Shown piece by piece: positions 26,258 to 35,100 of a stretch of 64,000 nt of DNA. This DNA comes from Corynebacterium gottingense. Lineage in GTDB: Bacteria > Actinomycetota > Actinomycetes > Mycobacteriales > Mycobacteriaceae. Numbering within the stretch: position 1 is the first letter of the stretch; each line of letters begins with the position of its first letter. The notes under the pieces were generated by a model that was not told the DNA's origin, searched no databases, and worked only from the letters and a program-made list of their open reading frames with translations. Both the position numbers and the translations under genes were made by a program. Location: positions 124,001 to 188,000 of the forward strand of contig NZ_RDRE01000003.1 of assembly GCF_003693265.1 (NCBI RefSeq), in the 5' to 3' direction.

Positions 26258-29137
26258 ATGGATTCCAGCGTTTCCCCCTCACAGTCAGACAACCAAAGTC
26301 TTTCGGAGGACAATACCGCCGAGACCACAGGGGCCACTGAGGCCTCCGCACCCTTAGCGTTTCTGCCGGAGTTCCGCGACGCCAAGCCCTTCCCACTCGA
26401 TGACTTCCAGGTGGAGGCCTGCGCAGACATCGAGCGTGGCCACGGCGTCCTCGTGTGCGCACCGACCGGCTCCGGCAAGACGGTTGTTGGCGAGTTCGCC
26501 GTTGCGCTGGCCCTGCACCAAGGCACGAAGTGCTTCTACACCACGCCCATCAAGGCGCTGAGTAACCAGAAGTACCACGACCTCGTCGCCGAGCACGGCG
26601 AGGACGCCGTCGGCCTCCTCACCGGCGACACCTCAATCAACGGGTCCGCCGAGATCGTCGTGATGACCACCGAGGTGCTGCGAAACATGATCTACGCGGA
26701 CTCCCGGCAGCTTGATCGGCTCTCGCACGTGGTGATGGATGAAATCCATTACCTCGCCGACCGGGACCGCGGCGCGGTGTGGGAGGAAATCATCCTCAAC
26801 CTGGACGAGTCCGTCAGCCTCGTCGGGCTATCCGCCACCGTGTCCAATTCCGAGGAGTTCGGCGAGTGGCTCGACGCGGTGCGCGGTGATACCCGCGTGA
26901 TCGTCTCCGAGCACCGCCCGGTCCCGCTGAGCCAGTACATGATGGTGGGCCGCAAGGTCTTCCCGCTGTTCGAACCCGGCACTGGCGGCGGCACATACAG
27001 CACCGACAGCACCGAAGGCGGGAAGGTGAACCGCGCCCTCGTCCACGCGATCGAGCGCATCGAGTCCGGCTCCCGCGACGAGGGCCGCAGCGACTTCAAG
27101 GAGGGACGCGGCTTCCGCGCCCGCTCCACCGGCCGCCGCAGCGGCGCCCAGCGCGCCCAGGACAAGATCAAGCCGGTCGGCCGCCCGCAGGTCGTCGCAG
27201 CACTGGGAAGCCGCGACATGCTCCCGGCCATCGTCTTCATCTTCTCCCGCGCGGGCTGCGACGGCGCCCTTTTCCAGTGCCTGCGCACCCGCAAGGAGCT
27301 CACTACCCCGGAAGAGCAGGAGGAGGCAAGAGCTATTATCGACGCCGGCGTCGAAGGCATCCCCGACGAAGACCTCAACGTGCTCAACTTCCGCCAACTC
27401 CGCACGGCCTGGCTGCGCGGCTTCGCCGCCCACCACGCCGGCCTGCTCCCCGCGTTCAAACACATCGTGGAGCAGCTGTTCGTCCGCGGTCTGGTCAAAG
27501 TGGTCTTCGCCACCGAAACGCTTGCGCTGGGTATCAACATGCCGGCGCGCACCGTCGTGTTGGAAAAGCTGGTCAAGTTTAACGGCGAGGCGCACGTCGA
27601 CCTCACGCCGGGGCAGTACACGCAGCTCACCGGCCGCGCGGGCCGCCGCGGCATCGACCATATCGGCAACGCGGTGGTGCAGTGGTCTCCGGCGATGGAC
27701 CCGCACGAGGTGGCTGGGTTGGCGTCCACGCGCACCTACCCACTCATCTCGCAGTTCCAGCCCGGGTACAACATGGCAATCAACATGCTGGGCATGAACG
27801 GTTATGACGACTCCATCCGTCTCATTGAGCAATCGTTCGCCCAGTTTCAGACCAACCGCTCCGTGGTGGGCGAAGTGCGTGACATCGACCGCCTGCGCTC
27901 CAAGGTACGCAGCCTGCGCGCGCAACTGGAACGAGACGTGGCCGGCTTTAACCCGCCGGGCACGGACCCGGCGGCGGCCCTGGAGGAGTACCTGCAGTTG
28001 CGCCGCGACCTCTCCGAGGCTGAGAAGGACGCGCGCCGCCACGCGCTGGAAAACCGCCAGGCGGAGACGGAGACGATCCTGGGGCGGCTGCGCGTCGGCG
28101 AGGTCATCGCCTTGCCGGGGAAGAAGAAGCCGGAGCTAGCCGCCGTCGTGCAGGTGGCGGGAAAGAAGCGCGATCCCCGCCCGTGGGTGACCACGGAACG
28201 CGGCTGGTCCGGGCGCATCGACGCCGGCTCGTTCCGCAACGCGCCAGTCATCGTTGGGCAGATCAAGGTACCCCGCCACGTGCAGGACCAGCCGCGCAAG
28301 CACACCCGCAAAGTGGTGAACATGCTGCACAGCGGGAATTTCAACGCGCCGCGTAAGCTCAAGGACAAGGTGCGGGTCCGGCCCAGCAAGAAGGTGACCG
28401 CGCTGCGCGAGGCCATGCACAACCACCCGGTGCACGCGTGGCCGCCGCATGACCGCGAGGTGCTCGCGCGTGTCGGGGAGGAGCTGGTGCGCAACGAGCG
28501 CAAGCTGCGCCGGCTGACCAACAGCGTGGATCGTTCGACCGATTCGTTGGGCCGCACCTTCGAGCGCATCATCGGACTGCTCACGGAGATGGACTACGTC
28601 GAGCTCATCGGCGGCGAGCCGCGCGTGACCGACGAAGGCGAGCGCCTGGCGCGCATCCACAACGTCTCCGACCTGCTCGTCGCGCAGTGCCTCAAGCGCG
28701 GTATTTGGGACGAGCTGGACCCCGCGGAGCTCGCCGGCGTGGCGTCCATGGTGGTGTTTGAAAACCGCAAGGCCACGCACGGCGAACCGGAGGCTGCCAC
28801 GGACCGAATGGCGGAGGCGATGGGGGAGACCATGCGCGTCTACGGCGAGCTCTCCTTTGATGAGCAGCGCCACCAGCTGCCGGTGACGCGACTCCCGGAT
28901 CCCGCGTTCTCGCTCGCCATGCACCAGTGGACCGCCGGCGCCCCGCTCGGGTACGCGCTGGCGGCCGCCGCGGAGTCCGGCACCGAGCTGACCCCCGGCG
29001 ACTTTGTGCGCTGGTGCCGCCAGGTCATCGACCTGCTCGAGCAGGTCAAGAAGACCGGGTACAGCGACGAGGTCCGCGACAGCGCCAACCGGGCCATTGA
29101 CGCTATTCGACGCGGCGTCGTCGCCATCGGCAACTAG
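26258..29137 (+). CDS. helY: Ski2/Mtr4-like DEAD/DEAH-box helicase HelY
   Basis: A 959-residue RNA helicase relative. Walker A is CAPTGSGKT near residue 67, motif II is MDEIHYLADRDRG near residue 158, motif III is LSATV, and motif VI is QLTGRAGRRGID near residue 459; an archlike C-terminal DSHCT domain follows, as in Mtr4/Ski2. Actinobacterial copies are usually next to tatA-tatC, as here. The ATG at 26258 lies 7 nt after TACTGT (26245-26250), which overlaps the tatC stop; AAGGGG also precedes it. Ends convergently with the protease gene, overlapping by 4 nt. Confidence 0.94.
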   Translation: MDSSVSPSQSDNQSLSEDNTAETTGATEASAPLAFLPEFRDAKPFPLDDFQVEACADIERGHGVLVCAPTGSGKTVVGEFAVALALHQGTKCFYTTPIKALSNQKYHDLVAEHGEDAVGLLTGDTSINGSAEIVVMTTEVLRNMIYADSRQLDRLSHVVMDEIHYLADRDRGAVWEEIILNLDESVSLVGLSATVSNSEEFGEWLDAVRGDTRVIVSEHRPVPLSQYMMVGRKVFPLFEPGTGGGTYSTDSTEGGKVNRALVHAIERIESGSRDEGRSDFKEGRGFRARSTGRRSGAQRAQDKIKPVGRPQVVAALGSRDMLPAIVFIFSRAGCDGALFQCLRTRKELTTPEEQEEARAIIDAGVEGIPDEDLNVLNFRQLRTAWLRGFAAHHAGLLPAFKHIVEQLFVRGLVKVVFATETLALGINMPARTVVLEKLVKFNGEAHVDLTPGQYTQLTGRAGRRGIDHIGNAVVQWSPAMDPHEVAGLASTRTYPLISQFQPGYNMAINMLGMNGYDDSIRLIEQSFAQFQTNRSVVGEVRDIDRLRSKVRSLRAQLERDVAGFNPPGTDPAAALEEYLQLRRDLSEAEKDARRHALENRQAETETILGRLRVGEVIALPGKKKPELAAVVQVAGKKRDPRPWVTTERGWSGRIDAGSFRNAPVIVGQIKVPRHVQDQPRKHTRKVVNMLHSGNFNAPRKLKDKVRVRPSKKVTALREAMHNHPVHAWPPHDREVLARVGEELVRNERKLRRLTNSVDRSTDSLGRTFERIIGLLTEMDYVELIGGEPRVTDEGERLARIHNVSDLLVAQCLKRGIWDELDPAELAGVASMVVFENRKATHGEPEAATDRMAEAMGETMRVYGELSFDEQRHQLPVTRLPDPAFSLAMHQWTAGAPLGYALAAAAESGTELTPGDFVRWCRQVIDLLEQVKKTGYSDEVRDSANRAIDAIRRGVVAIGN

Positions 29138-29757
29138 CAGGCGACCCGTGCCACCTCGATGGCGTCGCGCACTTCCTTGTTCAGCAGGGAGACGGTGGCG
29201 ATGTGCAGGTTGACGCGCCACGGGTCGAGGATGAGGGACTGGATGCCGGCGAGGTGGGCGTCGATAAGCACTGGGCCCCCGGAGTCCCCCTTGATCGCGG
29301 GGGCGGCGTTGGCGACGATGCCCGCCGGGCGCACGATGGTGCGCATGCTGCGCGAAAAGGCGAGCGGAAGCGTGATGAGGAATCGCCCGTCGCGGGCCGC
29401 GGGGGAGGTGGCGCCGCCGCCGAATCCGAACGTGACCGTGCGTTTCAGCGCGCTTCCAAGCAAGCGCGCGGGCGGGGCGAGGGGCGGGTACGGGCCAGGC
29501 GGCGCGTCGTCGGCGGTGCGGACGCGATTGAGCGTGATGAGTGCCACGTCGGTGCCTTCGAAGATGCGCACCTCGCGGGCGCGACGGCGGGTGCCCCGCA
29601 GGCGCACTGTGATGCGGGACGGGGCGGGGCGCTCTGGAAGCAGGAAATGGGCGCAGGTGAGCACCGTGTCCTGAGCAACGAGGATGCCCGAGCAGTAGCG
29701 CGCGCCCACGGAGCAGCGGACGATCAAGTCGGGGTAGCAGGGGACAGGGTCGGTCAC
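29134..29757 (-). CDS. Trypsin-like serine protease without signal peptide
   Basis: A 207-residue chymotrypsin-fold protein. The triad can be read: His in VLTCAHFLL, Asp in GTDVALITLN, Ser in IKGDSGGPVL. A Cys pair around the active His (RYCSGILVAQDTVLTCAH) is trypsin-like. The start GTG 29757 lies 7 nt after TACACT (29765-29770 on this strand). No hydrophobic leader exists at this start, and extending upstream adds only arginine-rich, non-hydrophobic residues, so secretion is not supported. Its gene is divergent from pepQ, only 33 bp away. Confidence 0.82.
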   Translation of the reverse strand: MTDPVPCYPDLIVRCSVGARYCSGILVAQDTVLTCAHFLLPERPAPSRITVRLRGTRRRAREVRIFEGTDVALITLNRVRTADDAPPGPYPPLAPPARLLGSALKRTVTFGFGGGATSPAARDGRFLITLPLAFSRSMRTIVRPAGIVANAAPAIKGDSGGPVLIDAHLAGIQSLILDPWRVNLHIATVSLLNKEVRDAIEVARVAC

Positions 29758-29790
29758 GCGCTCGAGTGTAACTGGCCTATCATTGCCAGC
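29758..29790. promoter_or_regulatory. 33-bp divergent promoter with two leaderless starts
   Basis: TACACT on the minus strand (29765-29770) lies 7 nt before the protease GTG; TATCAT on the plus strand (29778-29783) lies 7 nt before the pepQ ATG. The two -10 hexamers are 7 bp apart, so each promoter's -35 must lie inside the other gene and polymerases cannot bind both at once. Confidence 0.7.
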
Positions 29791-30891
29791 ATGACGCGTA
29801 TAGATCAGTCCACGTTCGCACACCGTCGATCCCGTGCCGCCGAGCTCGTTGCGGCGCACAAGCTCGGGGGCCTGGTTGTTGGCACCGGCCCGGAGTTTGC
29901 CTACCTCACCGGCTCCTGGGCCTCCTCGCACGAGCGGCTCACCGCCCTGGCCATCGGGCCGGACGGGCGGGTCGTGCTCGTCGCTCCGGTGACGGACATT
30001 GGCAGCCTGGGCGTTGCCGGCGACGATGTGGAAATCCGCGGCTGGCAGGACGGGCAGGACCCGTACCAGCTGGCAACTGAGGCGCTCGATGCGTCCGCAC
30101 CCGTGGCGCTGGGCAGCTCGCTGACCGCAAACCACGTCTTCGCGCTGCAGGCCCTGCTCCCGCAAACCCGTCTGGCGACGGACACGCTTGCTGAGCTGTT
30201 TATGGCTAAGGAACCGGCCGAGTTGGCAGAGCTCAAGCGCGCCGGCGAGGCAATCGACCGCGTCCATGCCCGCGTGCCGGAGTTCCTGGTGGCGGGCCGC
30301 ACCGAGGCGCAGGTGGCCGCCGAGCTGGACCGCCTGATCATGGACGAGCACGAGTCCGTCGACTTTGTCATCGTCGGCTCCGGCGAAAACGGCGCCAACC
30401 CGCACCACGACTTCTCCGAGCGCGTGCTGGAAGACGGCGACGTGGTTGTCGTGGACCTGGGCGGCACGCTGGATTCGGGCTACCACTCGGACTGCACCCG
30501 CACCTACATCGTGGGCGGCGACCCTGCGAAGGCGGATCCCGAGGTGGTCAAGGCCTACGAGGTACTGTTCCGCGCCCACCAGGCGGCGGTCACCGCGGCA
30601 CGCCCCGGCATTACCGCCGGCGAGCTGGACGCGGTGGCGCGCGGCGTGATCGAGGAGGCCGGGTACGGCGAGTACTTCACGCACCGCCTGGGCCACGGCA
30701 TCGGCCTGGCGGGCCACGAGGACCCGTTCATCATCGCCGGCAACGACACCGCGTTGCAGGCCAACATGGCGTTTTCCATCGAGCCGGGCATCTACGTGCC
30801 GGGCAAGTGGGGCATGCGCCTGGAAGACATCGTTTACCTGGACGAGGACGGCGCAGTCTCGCTGGATAACGTCTCCCGCGACCTCCGCTAA
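29791..30891 (+). CDS. pepQ: Xaa-Pro dipeptidase, M24 family
   Basis: A 366-residue cytoplasmic metallopeptidase that cleaves X-Pro dipeptides. The five metal ligands of the pita-bread fold can be assigned: Asp in VVDLGGTLDSGYHSDCTR (two Asp), His in RLGHGIGLAGHE, Glu in FSIEPGIYV, and Glu in MRLEDIVYL. The creatinase-type N-terminal domain covers about residues 5-130. Start ATG 29791, 7 nt after TATCAT. The next gene starts 4 bp after the stop. Confidence 0.93.
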   Translation: MTRIDQSTFAHRRSRAAELVAAHKLGGLVVGTGPEFAYLTGSWASSHERLTALAIGPDGRVVLVAPVTDIGSLGVAGDDVEIRGWQDGQDPYQLATEALDASAPVALGSSLTANHVFALQALLPQTRLATDTLAELFMAKEPAELAELKRAGEAIDRVHARVPEFLVAGRTEAQVAAELDRLIMDEHESVDFVIVGSGENGANPHHDFSERVLEDGDVVVVDLGGTLDSGYHSDCTRTYIVGGDPAKADPEVVKAYEVLFRAHQAAVTAARPGITAGELDAVARGVIEEAGYGEYFTHRLGHGIGLAGHEDPFIIAGNDTALQANMAFSIEPGIYVPGKWGMRLEDIVYLDEDGAVSLDNVSRDLR

Positions 30892-30895
30892 GCCC

Positions 30896-31672
30896 ATGTC
30901 TCGACCCATCCGCGGCGGGAGGACCGCCGAACCGCCCACCACCGGCACCGTGCTCGTGCTCGGCGGCACCAGCGACATTGGCACCGCCATCGCCCTGCGC
31001 GTCTGCTCCGGGCGGAGGGTCGTGCTGGCCATGCGCAAGCCCGAACGCGCTGACGCTCGCGCCATCGCGGAGCGTCTGCGCGAAGCCGGCGCCGCCAGCA
31101 TCGAGTGCATCCGGTTCGAGGCCACGGAGCTCGAGTCCCACCGCCGGATAGTGGAATCCGTGCACGCCGCGGAGGAGATCACCACCGCCGTTGTCGCGTT
31201 TGGCGTCCTCGGCGATCAGTCGCGCGCCGAGCGCGACGAGTCCGAGGCCGTCCGCATCGGCAGCGTGGACTACCTCGCACAAATCAGCGCGCTGACCGTG
31301 CTGGCGGACGTCATGGGTCGCGGCAACATCTTTGCGTTCTCATCCATCGCCGGCTGGCGGGCCCGCCGCGCGAACTACGTCTACGGCTCCACCAAGGCGG
31401 GGCTCGACGCGTTCTGCCAGGGCCTGGCGGACCGGCTCCACGGCTCGGCGCTGCACTTGATCACCGCGCGCCCCGGGTTTGTTATCGGCTCGATGACGGA
31501 GGGGATGACGCCCGCGATCATGTCGGTGACTCCGGACGAAGTCGCCGATGCGGTCGTCGACGCCGCCCAGCGGGGCCGCAGCACAACCGTGTGGATCCCG
31601 CGCCGCCTCGCCGCGCTCGCGCTGGTCATGCGCCTCGTCCCGCGCCCGATCTGGCGTCATATGCCGAGGTAG
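30896..31672 (+). CDS. Short-chain dehydrogenase, DprE2-like
   Basis: A 258-residue NAD(P)-dependent SDR. The nucleotide loop is VLVLGGTSDIGTAIA, the catalytic Ser is in FAFSSIAGWRARRANYV, and Tyr-x3-Lys is YGSTK. Together with the C-terminal hydrophobic helix ending RPIWRHMPR, this pattern resembles DprE2, the decaprenylphosphoryl-keto-ribose reductase of arabinan synthesis. DprE1 is not here, and corynebacteria carry more than one DprE2 relative, so the precise substrate is uncertain. It is 4 bp after pepQ and 5 bp before the lipase, so probably co-transcribed. Confidence 0.82.
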   Translation: MSRPIRGGRTAEPPTTGTVLVLGGTSDIGTAIALRVCSGRRVVLAMRKPERADARAIAERLREAGAASIECIRFEATELESHRRIVESVHAAEEITTAVVAFGVLGDQSRAERDESEAVRIGSVDYLAQISALTVLADVMGRGNIFAFSSIAGWRARRANYVYGSTKAGLDAFCQGLADRLHGSALHLITARPGFVIGSMTEGMTPAIMSVTPDEVADAVVDAAQRGRSTTVWIPRRLAALALVMRLVPRPIWRHMPR

Positions 31673-31677
31673 GACGC

Positions 31678-32878
31678 ATGTTTCCTCTCACCCGCACAAT
31701 CGCGGGGCTGCTTGTCGACGCCCTCCACGACCCCCGCCGCACCGAGCCGGAGCACACCACGCCGACGTGGGTGACGGGCATGACTCCCGGATCCCTCCTC
31801 AACGCCCGCGAAATCAAGGCCGTAGGCCTGACCAAGCGTCTCAACCCCGCCGACGTTTGGGGGGATCGACTACGTTACTGCGGACGAGGACGGCCGCGCC
31901 CTCACCGCCACCGGGGCGGTCTTCCGCTCGCGCACCCCCTGGCCGGGCCACGGCCCGCGCCCCACCATCGCGTTCGCCCCCTCCACGCAGGGCGTCGCCC
32001 CGCGCTGCAATCCCTCGTACTCCTGCACCGTCGGCCTCGCCCCGCGCCGCGCGCCGTGGGACCTCATCGCCGCCTACGAGCAGCCGGCGATCAACCTGCT
32101 GCTCGCGGCGGGCGCCAACGTCGTGCTCACCGACTACCCCCGAAACCCGGCGGAGAACGTGCAGCTGTACTGCGACCATGTCGCCGCCGCGCAGTCGCTC
32201 ATCGACGCCACCCGCGCCGCCTCATCCCTCTCCGTCGACACCACCGTGCTCGGCCTGTGGGGCTTCTCCCAGGGCGGCGGGGCAGTGGGCGCCTGGCTCG
32301 AACGCCCGGAGTACGCCCCGGAGCTCCAGCCGCAAGCCGCCGTCGTCGGCGCGCCCCCGGCCGCGCTCGTGCCGATGCTCGACCACGTCGACGGCGCCAT
32401 GCCCTCCGTGGTGATCCTTTACGCCGTCGCGGGACTCATGGCGCACCACCCGGATCTGGCGGATGAGATCCTGCCGCACCTCAGCCCCGAAGGTGCCGCG
32501 ACGATCCTGGCGGACTCGGACCTCTGTGCCGTCGGGGCGTCGCTTCGCCGCCCCTGGGCGCACACGACCCGGTGGACTCGCAGTGGCCTCAGCATGGCGG
32601 AGCTCCTCCACTCCCTCCCTGGCACCTCCGAGCACCTCGAGTCGATCGCGCTCGGACGCAGGCGCCCGCTGCGCATCCCGACCCGGTTCTGGGGCTCGCT
32701 CCACGACGACATCATCCCGTACCCGCAGCTCACCGCGCTCGCGAACGCGTGGGAGATTCCCTTGCAGACGCGCCGCATGCCGCGCGTGCCGGGCAGGACG
32801 GGCGTCAACCACTATGGCCCGTATTTCCAACATCTGGCTGGTGACGTCAAATGGCTCGTGCGACAGCTGGACAGGTAG
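31678..32878 (+). pseudogene. Lipase-family alpha/beta hydrolase, frameshifted
   Basis: The reading frame starting at ATG 31678 gives MFPLTRTIAGLLVDALHD and continues as a lipase N-terminus to about residue 61, then shifts in a run of six G at 31859-31864. After the run, the frame one base later continues as IDYVTADEDGRALTATGA through TDYPRNPAENVQLYC, the nucleophile motif LWGFSQGGGAV and a terminal HYGPYFQHLA, a full LIP-family lipase. Five G would restore one frame of about 399 codons. Without correction translation would read nonsense to 32466. It could be a genuine inactivation, a phase-variable tract, or a sequencing error. No signal peptide is apparent. Confidence 0.8.
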
Positions 32879-32887
32879 TCTGGCCGC

Positions 32888-33472
32888 ATGCCGCTGTTTA
32901 TTTTCGCCTACTTTCTCATTGAGGCACTCGCGTTCTTCGGCGTTGCCAAGCTCATCGGCGTCGGCTGGGCACTGCTCGCCATCTTCGCGCTGATGTTTCT
33001 CGGTGGTGCGCTCGCCAGCCTCGCGCTGCGTGGCACGCTAGTCAACGCCGCCGAGGGGCGCTCGTCGCTCGGCAGGGTAGCGGGGGACTCCGCCCTGTTG
33101 ATGACGGGATGGCTGCTGTGCATCATTCCCGGCTTCGTCAGCTCCCTGCTCGGGTTCCTGCTCATCTTCGGCCCCACCCGCGGGTTCCTGCGCCGCTTCA
33201 TCCGAGCGCGGACAATCCGGAGCATGGAAAACTTCGGTGTCCGCGTGTACAACACCTCGCCGCTGTCGCAGTTCCAGACCAGCTACGGCAACTTCGGCGC
33301 CGACCGGCAGGCAGGCGGCCACCAGGCGCACGAGCAGGACACGGAGCACGACGTCATTGACGCCGACGAGCTCGAGGCCATGTTCCGCGCCGAAGGTCCG
33401 GAGGGTGATCGTGGCGACGGGGACGGAGGGGCGTCGACAAGCAAAGAGCCCGACGGCGGAAAGGACAAGTAG
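32888..33472 (+). CDS. fxsA: FxsA-family membrane protein
   Basis: A 194-residue protein with three to four membrane spans in the first 110 residues and the family's SLLGFLLIFGPTRGFLRR region, then a hydrophilic acidic tail. FxsA was named in E. coli for suppressing phage T7 exclusion by the F plasmid; its normal role is unknown. Start ATG 32888, 6 nt after TAGTCT (32876-32881). The C-terminal residues GGASTSK are encoded by a dispersed-repeat copy (33430-33442), 28 nt before the stop codon. lnt starts directly after the stop. Confidence 0.87.
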   Translation: MPLFIFAYFLIEALAFFGVAKLIGVGWALLAIFALMFLGGALASLALRGTLVNAAEGRSSLGRVAGDSALLMTGWLLCIIPGFVSSLLGFLLIFGPTRGFLRRFIRARTIRSMENFGVRVYNTSPLSQFQTSYGNFGADRQAGGHQAHEQDTEHDVIDADELEAMFRAEGPEGDRGDGDGGASTSKEPDGGKDK

Positions 33473-35005
33473 GTGCAGGGAGTGCTGCGACTGCTGCTGG
33501 CTGCGGGGGCGGGCGCGCTGGCGTACCTGTCCTACGAACCGCACGGGCTCTGGTGGGCGGGCGTCCTCGCGATGGCGCTGCTCTTTGGCGCGCTCGCGCC
33601 GTGGGGGAGCGCGCGGCCCGGGGTGTGGACGGGCGCTGGTCTCGGCCTCGTCCAGGCGCTGGTGTGCTACCTCCTGCTGTTGCCGTGGATCGGTGAGTTC
33701 GTGGGCGCGATGCCGTATGTGGCGCTCTCCGTCTTCCTGGCGCTGTACGCGCTGGCCACCGGCGCCTTCGGCACGCTCGTTGCCCGCTGGCGCTACGGCT
33801 TCGCCGCATTCGCACTGGTCTACGTGGCCGTGGAGTTCTGTCGCTCCTCGTTCCCGTTCGGTGGGTTCGCCTGGGTGCGGCTCGCTTGGGGGCAGATCGG
33901 CGGTCCGCTTGGCAACCTTGCGCATTTCGGCGGGCCCGCGCTCGTGACGTTGGCGGTGGTGCTCGCCGGCGCAGGGCTGGCGGCGCTGGTGGTCGCCCAC
34001 GGGCGCGCACGCGCTGCGGGCGGGGTCGCGGTCGTGGCGCCGCTGGTCTTGGGGCTGGCGGCGTCGGCTGCGGTCAACACGCCCGCCCACGAGGTTGGGA
34101 CGGCCCGCGCGGCGACAGTGCAGGGCAACGTCCCGCGGCTCGGGCTGGATTTCAACGCGCAGCGCCGCGCGGTGCTGAGCAATCACGTGGAGGAGACCAA
34201 GCGGCTGGCGCAGGACGCGAAGGATCAAGGACAGCCGCTTGACCTGGTGATCTGGCCGGAGAACGCCTCGGACGTCAACCCGTTTACGGACCCGGAGGCG
34301 GGCGCGCTGGTCAAGGAGGCCGCTGCGGCCGTCGGCGTCCCCGTCCTGGTGGGCACACTCACGCGCGACCAGGTGGGGGAGCGCAACACCATGGTGGTCA
34401 TCAACCCGGACGGCTCGGTGGGCGAGCGGCACAACAAGCGCTTCCTCCAGCCGTTTGGCGAGTACATGCCCATGCGCGACTTCTTCCGCAACTTTTCCGA
34501 CATGGTGGATCTGGCCGGGGACTTCAAGCCCGGCGATGGCCCGGGCGTGGTCCGGATGGGAACGACGGTCGTCGGCGTGGCCACGTGCTACGAGGTCGCG
34601 GAGGATCCGGCTTACCGCATGGCGGTGCGCAACGGCGCGCAGCTGCTGGCCACCCCGACGAACAACGCGACCTTCGGCTTCACCGACATGACCTACCAGC
34701 AGCTGGCCATGAGCCGCATGCGCGCGATCGAGACCGACCGCGCCGTGGTCGTCGCCGCGACCTCCGGGGTCTCTGCGATCGTGCACCCAGACGGTTCCGT
34801 CTCCCAACAAAGCGAGATTTTCCAGGCCGCGCACCTGCAGGAGGAGCTCCCGCTCAAGGACTCCATCACCCCAGCCGTGCGGTTCGGCCAGTGGCTAGAG
34901 TGGCTGTTAGTACTCGGCGGTGCCGCGGTCGCGCTCGGTGCCGTGGCGCGCCCCAAGCGCGAGTATGCTGCTAAGAGTCCCGCGGAGAAGGAGCGTATGG
35001 CTTAG
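33473..35005 (+). CDS. lnt: Apolipoprotein N-acyltransferase
   Basis: Adds the third acyl chain to lipoproteins at the outer face of the membrane. The 510-residue protein has about seven spans then an extracytoplasmic nitrilase domain with the catalytic triad Glu263 (WPENASD), Lys322 (HNKRFLQPFGEY) and Cys372 (ATCYEV). In Corynebacterium this gene (also called ppm2) precedes ppm1, as here, and its product interacts with it in some relatives. GTG start at 33473 immediately after the fxsA stop. Confidence 0.95.
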   Translation: MQGVLRLLLAAGAGALAYLSYEPHGLWWAGVLAMALLFGALAPWGSARPGVWTGAGLGLVQALVCYLLLLPWIGEFVGAMPYVALSVFLALYALATGAFGTLVARWRYGFAAFALVYVAVEFCRSSFPFGGFAWVRLAWGQIGGPLGNLAHFGGPALVTLAVVLAGAGLAALVVAHGRARAAGGVAVVAPLVLGLAASAAVNTPAHEVGTARAATVQGNVPRLGLDFNAQRRAVLSNHVEETKRLAQDAKDQGQPLDLVIWPENASDVNPFTDPEAGALVKEAAAAVGVPVLVGTLTRDQVGERNTMVVINPDGSVGERHNKRFLQPFGEYMPMRDFFRNFSDMVDLAGDFKPGDGPGVVRMGTTVVGVATCYEVAEDPAYRMAVRNGAQLLATPTNNATFGFTDMTYQQLAMSRMRAIETDRAVVVAATSGVSAIVHPDGSVSQQSEIFQAAHLQEELPLKDSITPAVRFGQWLEWLLVLGGAAVALGAVARPKREYAAKSPAEKERMA

Positions 35006-35100
35006 CGACGCCCACGCGGCCCCACCACAGGCCCGCACCCACTTCCGCGAACCGAAACGAATACCCAACAAGACGTATCTGCAAAAGGAGTCAATCGCCC

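Noticed and set aside
31105-32466. One long plus-strand frame that joins the SDR and lipase regions
   Set aside because: It is a shadow of the SDR gene in another frame, then the true lipase N-terminus, then nonsense after the G run; not one protein.
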